Shown here: positions 1 through 5,641 of the stretch, in pieces
Position numbering within the stretch: the first letter of the stretch is position 1
Layout of the letters: every line of letters starts with the position of its first letter
DNA from: Clostridiaceae bacterium
GTDB lineage: Bacteria; Bacillota; Clostridia; DSM-8532
Assembly (NCBI GenBank): GCA_012727625.1
Contig: JAAYGP010000365.1
Span: 1-5,867 of the forward strand
DNA: 5,867 nucleotides
Direction: 5' to 3'
Translations under genes and position numbers: made by a program
Notes under the pieces: model-generated
Databases searched by the model: none
Seen by the model: the letters and a program-made list of their open reading frames with translations, nothing else
What the model was told of the DNA's origin: nothing

Positions 1-195
1 AACAGAGCGCATAAATGTAAAAATTATACAAAATTAAAGAAAGGAGAACCTAACTTAGAAAAGCTAAAAAATTGTCTTGACAAGTGGGGGCATTATAGAC
101 ACCCTGGACAAACTATGTCTTATTTCTATAAAAAAATAAAATTCTTTGTTTCTTTATTTGCTCTGCATTTATTCTATACTTTTTACCTATCTTAG
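1..195 (+). CDS. 3' end of a truncated gene, possibly a reverse transcriptase C-terminus
   Basis: Frame 1 is open from the window edge to a TAG at 193-195 (64 codons), while the other two forward frames stop within about 12 codons. In DNA this AT-rich such a run is unlikely by chance. The fragment is basic and contains K-K-G-E-P-N-L-E-K-L at residues 13-22, then W29-G30-H31-x-x-H34 and T38, then a lysine-rich stretch. This resembles the tail of reverse transcriptases of the DGR or group II-like kind, where a 'GE(I/L)..E.L..S(L)..W.GH..H..T' pattern follows the thumb. The last ~20 residues are hydrophobic and aromatic-rich, which that family does not explain; the true end could have been changed by a frameshift. 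The catalytic core would lie left of the window. The coding nature is fairly likely; the RT assignment is an inference from a short motif. An in-frame ATG at 115 lacks a convincing ribosome binding site. Confidence 0.42.
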   Translation, partial: NRAHKCKNYTKLKKGEPNLEKLKNCLDKWGHYRHPGQTMSYFYKKIKFFVSLFALHLFYTFYLS

Positions 196-636
196 TCCTA
201 TACATAAGGAACAGAACAACATTTAATAAAAAAGCTGTTATATGGTTTTGAAAATAATTTTTTTATAAAACAAATTGAATTTTTTAAGATGTAAAAATCT
301 GTGTTGCCATTGATGTGAACTATAATACTAAAAATAAAACCTATATCCTCTTTTCAACAATCATGTCTGTATTTATACAAATAATTTCAATACGATGGTA
401 GAACATACTAAATTCTTGTGATTCTTAATTTATTCTATCAATTTGTTCATTCTTTTGCAACAGCAATGGAAAATCACTGAATTTTAGACGTATAAATTTC
501 TATAAGTATCTGTATTTTTAGAGCCCAAGGTTAAGTTTTCATAATTGTTTCCATCTAAGGTTCCGATAAATAGAGCTTTTTATTAACAAAAAACAGCATA
601 TTTTTTCAAACTATTATATTTTAATGAGAAGCCGGT

Positions 637-664
637 TTGACAAAATGTAATATAATGTTAGAAT
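637..664 (+). promoter_or_regulatory. Candidate sigma-70-type promoter of the cas operon
   Basis: A consensus TTGACA (-35) at 637-642 is followed after 16 bases by TAGAAT (-10, 5 of 6 matches) at 659-664. Transcription would begin near 671 and leave a leader of about 80 bases before the cas10 ATG. It is the best-matching hexamer pair I found in the gap. In DNA this AT-rich, -10-like hexamers are common by chance, so the complete -35 element carries most of the weight. Confidence 0.4.
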
Positions 665-740
665 AAGATTATATGAAAAACAAAAATTTCCTTTCAACTT
701 TTCAAATCTTGACAGATCGTTACCAGGAATTTTGAGTTAA

Positions 741-746
741 AGGGGA
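741..746 (+). promoter_or_regulatory. Ribosome binding site of cas10
   Basis: AGGGGA lies 6 bases before the ATG at 753 and supports that codon as the start. No other in-frame start with comparable spacing is seen nearby. Confidence 0.6.
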
Positions 747-752
747 ATTGCT

Positions 753-2795
753 ATGGAGAAAAATTATGTTGATTGGTATTCTTGGATCCAACAAAGTACT
801 GAACAGACATTTTCCTCACCCGATAATAATCTTGTAACCTGGAAAGATGCTATTACAGGAAAAATTTTTTCAGCTTCTGAGCAACGGCTGGAAGAAACAA
901 GGGAAAAGATAATAAAAAAAGTTGATTCGCCTGACAGAATAATGGAATTGTTAAGACCAACTGTTCAAAAACCTTTATGTAGAGAATTTTCATCATTTCC
1001 ATGGTTTTCTGACGATAATAAATCACATATGCCATTTGTAGAATCTGCGCATTTGTTTATGGTTTTTAGTTTTCTTTTGGAGAAAGATAAAAATATCGAA
1101 AATCTGAAAGAATGGAAAATGGATGTCTGGAAAACTTTCTGCAACAACAACAGAGAAAAAAGAGAAGCTGCCTGGTACGCTTTAAACCGTTCGTGCTGGG
1201 ATTGCCCGCCAAACCCAAAACTCGATTTGCAGCTTGAGCAAACAAAGGTTAAGATATTGAAAGGCGGGCCATATAAAATTAAAAAATATTACCTTGAAAC
1301 AGATAATATTAAAGAAATGCGCGGTGCAAGTGTTTTAATAGAATGGCTTGGTGAGAATGTTGCTCCGTATATCGCAACAGAACAATGGATCCCCGAACTT
1401 ATAATATACAGTGGTGGAGGAAATCTTATGGCTCTGCTTCCCGGGGATACGCCCAACGACCTGGCAATAAGAATAGAGGAAGAATACCGAAAACACGCAC
1501 CAACGCTTAGAAACGCTTATATTTTATATGATTCCAATCTTAAAGAAATCGCCTGCTGCGTTGACAAATACAATGAGTTAATAAGAGCTGTAGAGAGTAA
1601 ATTATCCGCAAGAAAAAGAATAAAGGTTTATGATCTTACTGAAAGCTCTCATCCACTGGATACAGGCAGTCGCCTGAAAAATTTTAATTTGGATGGCCAA
1701 CAAATAAGCTTTTGTGAAGTTTCCATGCAAGAATCGGAAATCTGTGATTCATGCAGAGTCCGAAAATCTCACTATTATCTGCCTTTAGGTGATGATGAAA
1801 AAATTAATTTATGCGGAAGCTGTCTCCAGAAACATCAGGTTGGAAGGAAAACAAAAAACATGTTTATGTCCAGGTATAATATTCAGATGAAGAAAAATGT
1901 CGAGCCGGCAACAACTCTTAAAGATATATCTGATGAAATCGCTGTGGTATATGCAGATGGCAACAATATGGGCGGTATTATTCAGAAAATGGAAAGTCTT
2001 GGGCAGATGGCTTACTTCAGCAGGGTAGCAGCAGCCGCATCGGTCCAGTCGTGCTATAATGCCCTTGAAAAAGTCGGGATAAATTCTTTTGAATGTATTG
2101 CCGTTGGCGGTGATGATATTTTCATGATTGTTCCTGCCACCAATTCCTTAAAGTTTGTTAATAAGCTTATTGAAAACTTTAACGAGTATTTTATGGATTT
2201 CTCCAGGACTTCTGAAAAGAGCCCGACAACACTGTCAGCAGGGCTGATTATTTCGAAATATAACACACCTTTAAGGGTTTTGGCGGAAAAAGCTGAACAA
2301 TGCTTAAAAAAGGCCAAAGATATTATTAGATATGACAATTCAAACCAGGGAAGTATTGATTTTATAGTATACCGCGAGGAATACGCGGCCGAATCGGGTG
2401 CCATAGAGAAGCCCATCAAAACAAGCCTACGTCCGTTAACGTTAATTTCATCATGTGAACTTGTTAATGCGATTGAGCAGTTAAAAAAATTGAATAAACC
2501 CGGTAAAACCGCATTGCAAAGACTCCAGGCGGCAGTTGAGCACGCTGAGTCGGAAGTGGAATTTCAAATCTTTTACTTATACCAGGAGGCAAGGTCAGGC
2601 AATACATTACAAAAATTACTGAAGAAACGTATGAATAATGCAGGATACGATTACATTGCCGGTATTATTAAGCCAAAGTCTGAATCAAAATCATCAGTTA
2701 AGTCTTGTACATTCAATACCTCCGAAAACGCCAGAGCAATTACTTTATGGAAAGATATATTGGACCTGTGGGATTATGTCAGGGAGGGAGAATGA
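753..2795 (+). CDS. cas10: Cas10, HD-less large subunit with GGDD cyclase palm (type III-D)
   Basis: Large subunit of a type III CRISPR effector; on target RNA binding, Cas10 proteins with an intact palm make cyclic oligoadenylates from ATP. In this 680-residue protein the second palm domain has A-D402-G-N-N-M-G followed by G452-G453-D454-D455, the two metal-binding parts of the active site. The first palm (about 160-300) is degenerate: it keeps the R-G-A-S helix motif but has S220-G-G-G-N224 where GGDD would be. A zinc-binding pair sits between the palms (C331-x-x-C334 and C354-x-x-C357). The C-terminal ~120 residues are rich in helix formers, as in the Cas11-like D4 domain. The first ~150 residues show no HD dyad, so no DNase is predicted. 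Loss of HD is typical of III-D, and the nearby csx10-like gene agrees. The gene leads the operon, has AGGGGA upstream, and its TGA overlaps the next ATG. Assignment to Cas10 is secure; the subtype is inferred from context. Confidence 0.95.
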   Translation: MEKNYVDWYSWIQQSTEQTFSSPDNNLVTWKDAITGKIFSASEQRLEETREKIIKKVDSPDRIMELLRPTVQKPLCREFSSFPWFSDDNKSHMPFVESAHLFMVFSFLLEKDKNIENLKEWKMDVWKTFCNNNREKREAAWYALNRSCWDCPPNPKLDLQLEQTKVKILKGGPYKIKKYYLETDNIKEMRGASVLIEWLGENVAPYIATEQWIPELIIYSGGGNLMALLPGDTPNDLAIRIEEEYRKHAPTLRNAYILYDSNLKEIACCVDKYNELIRAVESKLSARKRIKVYDLTESSHPLDTGSRLKNFNLDGQQISFCEVSMQESEICDSCRVRKSHYYLPLGDDEKINLCGSCLQKHQVGRKTKNMFMSRYNIQMKKNVEPATTLKDISDEIAVVYADGNNMGGIIQKMESLGQMAYFSRVAAAASVQSCYNALEKVGINSFECIAVGGDDIFMIVPATNSLKFVNKLIENFNEYFMDFSRTSEKSPTTLSAGLIISKYNTPLRVLAEKAEQCLKKAKDIIRYDNSNQGSIDFIVYREEYAAESGAIEKPIKTSLRPLTLISSCELVNAIEQLKKLNKPGKTALQRLQAAVEHAESEVEFQIFYLYQEARSGNTLQKLLKKRMNNAGYDYIAGIIKPKSESKSSVKSCTFNTSENARAITLWKDILDLWDYVREGE

Positions 2796-3358
2796 TGAAA
2801 CTGCAGGAAGAAAAGATATGGGAAATTACCATAGAAACTAAAACCCAGACACATATTCATGGAGGTCTTAGAAGCAGCGGCATGCAGGGATTGATGATAA
2901 GAGACGGCAGATTTATCATTCCCGGCTCATTAATTAAGGGTAAATGGAGAGATGCTCTTCGCAGCATACAGGGTGAGAAATGTGTAAACGGAGCCGGGAA
3001 TTCTTCATGTGGCTGCCTTAGCTGCCGAATATTCGGTGAAAGCGGTTTTGCGCCATCCATTATAAGGATATCGGATTGCATCTCAAATGATACTGTTGAT
3101 GAGATTGCTTCCGGTATCAGAACACATGTTGCTATTGACCGTCATCTCAGGATATCTAAACATGGTGCTCTTGTTTTTATTGAAACAATCCCCGAAGGAA
3201 CAATCTTTAAGGGAAAGGTAAGAATTGCCACCGGAAAGTTGCCTGCTATGGACATTACTAAATTGAAAGCAGCCGCTACAGGTGTGATAAAAAGCATAGG
3301 AAGCGGTGCAAGCCGCGGCCTCGGAAGAGTTGATGTATCACTGGAGGTGGTGGATTGA
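2795..3358 (+). CDS. Cas7-group RAMP, small Csm3-like subunit lacking the catalytic Asp
   Basis: A 187-residue Cas7-family (Csm3-like) backbone protein. Visible RAMP marks: T-H20-I-H22-G-G near the start, P43-G-S-L-I-K-G-K-W-R (family form PGSSLKGxLR), C77-R-I-F-G81, a conserved middle segment at R109-T-H-V-A-I-D-R-H-L, and the Gly-rich loop S173-R-G-L-G-R. Four cysteines (C63, C72, C74, C77) could bind zinc. In the loop before PGS, active Csm3 proteins carry an Asp that cuts target RNA; aligned by eye on the following hydrophobic-basic residues, this protein has Q31, so it is predicted not to cut. It is shorter than a usual Csm3 (roughly 210-250). GGAGG at 2783-2787 stands 7 bases from the ATG at 2795, which overlaps the cas10 TGA by one base; the adjacent in-frame ATG at 2792 is possible but only 4 bases away. 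Translation is probably coupled to cas10. It could instead be a crRNA-processing or capping Cas7. Confidence 0.88.
   Translation: MKLQEEKIWEITIETKTQTHIHGGLRSSGMQGLMIRDGRFIIPGSLIKGKWRDALRSIQGEKCVNGAGNSSCGCLSCRIFGESGFAPSIIRISDCISNDTVDEIASGIRTHVAIDRHLRISKHGALVFIETIPEGTIFKGKVRIATGKLPAMDITKLKAAATGVIKSIGSGASRGLGRVDVSLEVVD
3343..3349 (+). promoter_or_regulatory. Strong ribosome binding site deciding the TTG start of csx10
   Basis: GGAGGTG inside the last codons of the preceding cas7 gene closely matches the complement of the 16S rRNA 3' end. The GGAGG core is 7 bases from the TTG at 3355. This is the main reason to accept a non-ATG start there. Confidence 0.75.
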
Positions 3359-4407
3359 AACTTATTAGTGTTAAATGCAAAACACCTTTTTTTGCAGGAG
3401 GCAAACGGCTGCATGACAATGTTTTAATCAGCCGTGAAGAAATCCCTGGCAGCATAATACGTGCCTCGTTGGTAAAGATGATTTTAAGAAACTGTCCTCT
3501 GTATCATCCGCAAAACACTGATCCGCATGGAAGACATAATTGGATATATATCCGGGATGTTGAGAAATGTCCCGCCTGTCAACTATATGATGTCTGTAAA
3601 AGCTTCTCAGACTGGCAGTTTGGCTTTTTAAAGCCAAAAGGAGCAGAGCCGGTAATCCCTGTAGACAAGATTTGTAAAATGAACAGGGATCATGGTTTTC
3701 ATTCTCACAATGATTACAGCTGCAATTATTGTGGCGGTCGTCTCGAAAACACGACCGGCTGGAAGAAAGATGGTAAATTGCTTAGAATAAACAAATTCAG
3801 TACAACCAGAACAGCAATTGATAAATACACAAGAACGGCTCAGATTGGAACTTTGCACACGGTGGAATCCATCTATTCCCCGGATCTGACATGGGAATTT
3901 GAGTGGGATGGAACTCCTGAAAACTATTTTCAGGTTGGTGATCTTTTAGAGCTTGGAAAATATACATCATCCGGTTATGGACAATTCACGGTAACCGGTG
4001 TTGACGATGCAGAACCTGCCCGCTACATCCTTGATTTACCAATAAAACTTTTCTTAATGTCTGAGGCAATGTTAACCCCGGAACACATGGATAATGAACC
4101 TGCTTCAGATGATGAATATCTTTGCAGGTGGGAAAAAGCACTTTTCCCGGATTTGAAAGCTCTCAAGCTAACTAATGTTCAGGCAGAGCTGGATATATAC
4201 AGGGGTTATGACACCACAAAAGGTTGGGGTAAAGCCTTTAAGGAGCCTTGTTTGATTGTTGGAAAAGGAGCGATTTTTGAGTTTGAATTGGATGGTTCGG
4301 AAGATGAGGCTGTAAAGGAACTGGAAAATCTCATCAGAAACGGCATTGGTCTTGAAATCAACAATGGGTATGGAAAGCTGAAGCAGATTATTCAAAAACG
4401 TGACTGA
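3355..4407 (+). CDS. csx10: Csx10-like Cas5-group RAMP with zinc-binding cysteines
   Basis: Predicted Cas5-type subunit that holds the crRNA 5' handle next to Cas10. The 350-residue chain reads as two RAMP folds. The first has I30-P-G-S-I-I-R (a PGSxxR-type motif) and closes with the Gly-rich S205-S-G-Y-G-Q. The second contains G290-W-G-K-A-F and ends with a Gly-rich loop, N336-N-G-Y-G-K-L. Between them, R152-T-A-I-D and the following T-R-T-A-x-x-G-T-L segment (159-167) resemble the conserved centre of Csx10 proteins. Inserted cysteines (C72-x-x-C75, C81, C107, C123-x-x-C126) suggest a zinc ribbon. Csx10 members are often nearer 400 residues, so this one is compact. The TTG start overlaps the upstream stop by four bases (TTGA) and has a strong GGAGGTG site, pointing to coupled translation. 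A Cmr3- or Csm4-like label is the alternative; the III-D context favours Csx10. No residue suggesting catalysis was recognised. Confidence 0.75.
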   Translation: MKLISVKCKTPFFAGGKRLHDNVLISREEIPGSIIRASLVKMILRNCPLYHPQNTDPHGRHNWIYIRDVEKCPACQLYDVCKSFSDWQFGFLKPKGAEPVIPVDKICKMNRDHGFHSHNDYSCNYCGGRLENTTGWKKDGKLLRINKFSTTRTAIDKYTRTAQIGTLHTVESIYSPDLTWEFEWDGTPENYFQVGDLLELGKYTSSGYGQFTVTGVDDAEPARYILDLPIKLFLMSEAMLTPEHMDNEPASDDEYLCRWEKALFPDLKALKLTNVQAELDIYRGYDTTKGWGKAFKEPCLIVGKGAIFEFELDGSEDEAVKELENLIRNGIGLEINNGYGKLKQIIQKRD

Positions 4408-4442
4408 CATTTAAGCAAGAAAAAAATTTAACATTGTAAAAC

Positions 4443-4450
4443 AACATGTT
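4443..4450. repeat. Small 8-base palindrome AACATGTT
   Basis: A perfect 8-base palindrome, the first of three inverted-repeat elements in the gap between csx10 and the small-subunit gene. Alone it is not significant in a sequence of this size; it is noted because two longer inverted repeats follow within 30 bases. Confidence 0.2.
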
Positions 4451-4455
4451 CAAAC

Positions 4456-4471
4456 AGTGACTTATGTCACT
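4456..4471. repeat. Inverted repeat in the csx10-cas11 gap
   Basis: AGTGAC and its exact reverse complement GTCACT flank a TTAT loop. This 6-bp stem could form a hairpin in the mRNA or act as a dyad operator in DNA. No T-run follows, so it does not look like an intrinsic terminator. The repeat is certain; its role is not. Confidence 0.4.
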
Positions 4472-4477
4472 TATTAA

Positions 4478-4495
4478 ATACAATATTAATTGTAT
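4478..4495. repeat. Inverted repeat just upstream of the cas11 ribosome binding site
   Basis: ATACAAT and its exact reverse complement ATTGTAT flank an ATTA spacer, ending directly before the AAGGCGGTGAT ribosome binding site of the next gene. As RNA, the hairpin could affect access to that site; as DNA, it has the size of a small dyad operator. It includes a -10-like TACAAT (4479-4484), but no good -35 element lies 16-18 bases upstream. Function is unproven. Confidence 0.4.
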
Positions 4496-4506
4496 AAGGC
4501 GGTGAT
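4496..4506 (+). promoter_or_regulatory. Ribosome binding site deciding the GTG start at 4510
   Basis: AAGGCGGTGAT differs by one base from the full anti-Shine-Dalgarno complement AAGGAGGTGAT. The AGGCGG core ends 7 bases before the GTG at 4510. This supports a real gene with a GTG start, independent of upstream translation. Confidence 0.65.
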
Positions 4507-4509
4507 CAA

Positions 4510-4881
4510 GTGAACAAAAAAACTATTATTGATAAAGTCAATGAAATATCAAATCATCCGGTCTTTCTGGATGCTGTATCCGGAAACAATTTTGGAAATA
4601 CCCAGTTCAGGACCCTGTGTGAAATGTCAAACAGAGCAGAATGCATTGAAGAACTTGAGCTTTTAATTGATTATAAAACCGCAAAAGGAAATGGATGGAA
4701 CATATATAAAAATGGAAAGACTCTTGGCCAGCTTATTAAAGAAGGATTGATTGAATTGACAACAAAGCAAACTGCAGAAAAGCCGGATGAAATGAGAAAA
4801 AACAAGATTGCAAGTCTTTATTTCGGGTATCTGCACTGGAAAGCAACGGAAATCAAAAAGCGTCCGAAATCTAACAACTAA
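4510..4881 (+). CDS. cas11: Probable Cas11 small subunit (Csm2-like)
   Basis: A 123-residue, charged, probably all-helical protein in the position expected for the small subunit, which in type III complexes lines the inner filament against the crRNA-target duplex. T31-Q-F-R34 is like the 'TQLR' helix start of Csm2, and I53-D-Y-K-T-A-K59 is like its 'L-x-Y-x-x-x-R/K' segment; a second helical block around Y99-F-G-Y-L-H-W precedes a basic, lysine-rich tail. Csm2 proteins are usually 120-160 residues, so the size fits. No membrane segment, signal peptide or metal site is seen. It starts at GTG with a near-perfect ribosome binding site, 102 bases after the csx10-like gene, the only sizeable gap in the operon. 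The match is weak at sequence level, so the call leans on size, composition and position. The III-D accessory protein Csx19 (all1473 family) is an alternative. Confidence 0.6.
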   Translation: MNKKTIIDKVNEISNHPVFLDAVSGNNFGNTQFRTLCEMSNRAECIEELELLIDYKTAKGNGWNIYKNGKTLGQLIKEGLIELTTKQTAEKPDEMRKNKIASLYFGYLHWKATEIKKRPKSNN

Positions 4882-4893
4882 TAAACAGGGGAA

Positions 4894-4900
4894 GAGGTGA
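4894..4900 (+). promoter_or_regulatory. Ribosome binding site deciding the ATG start at 4906
   Basis: GAGGTGA lies 5 bases before the ATG at 4906 (8 bases from its GAGG core) and contains the rival in-frame GTG at 4897. A weaker AGGGGA at 4887-4892 could serve that GTG, but the spacing is short. The ATG is preferred. Confidence 0.5.
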
Positions 4901-4905
4901 ACCGC

Positions 4906-5640
4906 ATGTTATTTAACATTTTCAATAACAGAATTATATATTCAGGGGTTCTACGTACTGAAAACCCTCTCCACATAGGGGCGGGTGATAATAGTCTTGA
5001 TCCGGGATCAACCGATGTTTCCGTAATAAAAAATTCAAAAGGTATTCCCTATATCCCCGGTTCATCTTTAAAGGGAGTTTTGCGCAGCAGACTTGAAATG
5101 ATGCTGTCCGTCGAGACAGTTAAAAAGAACTGGTCTGTAAGCGCCTGTGACATTTTTAATTATCCATGTATTACAGACGAGTTTATTAAGAGTAATAAAG
5201 ATAAGCAAAGGGATAACCCGTTGGAATACGCACAACTGATATGGGAAAAAAGCTGCGATGTATGTCGTTTGTTTGGCAATAAAAGCATGGCTGCACATGT
5301 TCAGATTAAAGATCTTGAATTGATATCAGGCGGACAGGTGGAATTGAGAAACGGGGTCGGTATAGATCGTGAAACGGGCATTGCAGCACGGGGCGTGGTT
5401 TACGAGTATGACGTAGTGGCAGCAGGAAGTGAATTCCTTTTTGAAATGATAGCTGATAACCTGGATGAAAAATCTGAAAAACTATTAAATATTCTTATTA
5501 AAATGCTGGAGCAGGGAGAAATTTCAATAGGTGCGAAAACCACAAGAGGATTGGGAAAAGTCCGTATAATAGATTTACAGCAAAGTGTTCAAACTCCGGA
5601 AAGTCTGATTCAGCAATATTCAAATATCTGGGGGGAATAA
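4906..5640 (+). CDS. csm3: Cas7-group RAMP (Csm3-like), predicted target-RNA nuclease subunit
   Basis: A 244-residue backbone subunit of the type III complex. Family marks in order: L22-H-I-G-A-G27, D37 in the loop before P51-G-S-S-L-K-G-V-L-R60, C117-x-x-C-R-L-F-G124, R148-N-G-V-G-I-D-R-E-T-G158 (the middle segment common in Csm3), and the Gly-rich loop T213-R-G-L-G-K218. D37 is at the place of the Asp that cuts target RNA every six nucleotides in Csm3, so this subunit is predicted active. C81, C88, C117 and C120 may form a zinc site, as in several Csm3/Cas7 proteins. The preferred start is ATG 4906; a GTG start at 4897 would add three residues. The gene begins 24 bases after the small-subunit stop and ends one base before the next ATG, so both neighbours are very likely co-transcribed with it. 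Csm3-like is secure; whether it is orthologous to Csm3 of III-A or a III-D paralogue is open. Confidence 0.9.
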   Translation: MLFNIFNNRIIYSGVLRTENPLHIGAGDNSLDPGSTDVSVIKNSKGIPYIPGSSLKGVLRSRLEMMLSVETVKKNWSVSACDIFNYPCITDEFIKSNKDKQRDNPLEYAQLIWEKSCDVCRLFGNKSMAAHVQIKDLELISGGQVELRNGVGIDRETGIAARGVVYEYDVVAAGSEFLFEMIADNLDEKSEKLLNILIKMLEQGEISIGAKTTRGLGKVRIIDLQQSVQTPESLIQQYSNIWGE

Positions 5641-5641
5641 A

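Larger units (their letters stand above)
196..752. other. AT-rich intergenic region upstream of cas10
   Basis: This 557-base stretch is clearly more AT-rich than the genes on either side and is full of stops in the forward frames. I see no supportable gene, no tRNA or rRNA signature, no repeat-spacer pattern and no strong GC hairpin with a T-run to end the upstream gene. It contains one plausible sigma-70-type promoter near its right end (637-664) and the ribosome binding site of cas10. Its length is unusual compared with the tight packing of the operon that follows, so it may hold regulatory or unrecognised RNA elements, but nothing specific can be claimed. Confidence 0.6.

Noticed and set aside
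72..83. TTGTC-tt-GACAA inverted repeat with a TTGACA
   Set aside because: It lies inside the open frame at the left edge, has short arms and no following T-run or -10 box, so chance is sufficient.
115..195. Separate small hydrophobic protein starting at ATG 115
   Set aside because: There is no good ribosome binding site, and the same frame stays open back to the window edge with protein-like sequence, so a gene tail is simpler.
651..656. Perfect TATAAT as a -10 box
   Set aside because: It is only 8 bases from the TTGACA at 637-642, and no -35-like hexamer sits 16-18 bases upstream; the TAGAAT at 659-664 has correct spacing.
709..714. TTGACA close to cas10 as a second -35 box
   Set aside because: No -10-like hexamer is found 16-18 bases downstream, and a start there would leave almost no room before the ribosome binding site.
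196..752. CRISPR array in the upstream gap
   Set aside because: No direct repeat of 25-40 bases at regular spacing is visible, only scattered A/T-rich similarity.
753..1200. HD nuclease domain at the Cas10 N-terminus
   Set aside because: No HD dyad or associated histidines in the expected pattern are seen in the first ~150 residues.
2054..2419. Minus-strand open frame of about 120 codons opposite the cas10 palm region
   Set aside because: It lies fully inside a confident cas10 coding sequence with conserved palm motifs, has no recognisable protein features, and is explained as a shadow of the sense strand.
2705..2794. Upstream extension of the first cas7 to an ATG at 2705
   Set aside because: The extra 30 residues overlap the cas10 C-terminus, lack a ribosome binding site and do not look like a RAMP N-terminus; GGAGG directly before 2795 marks the real start.
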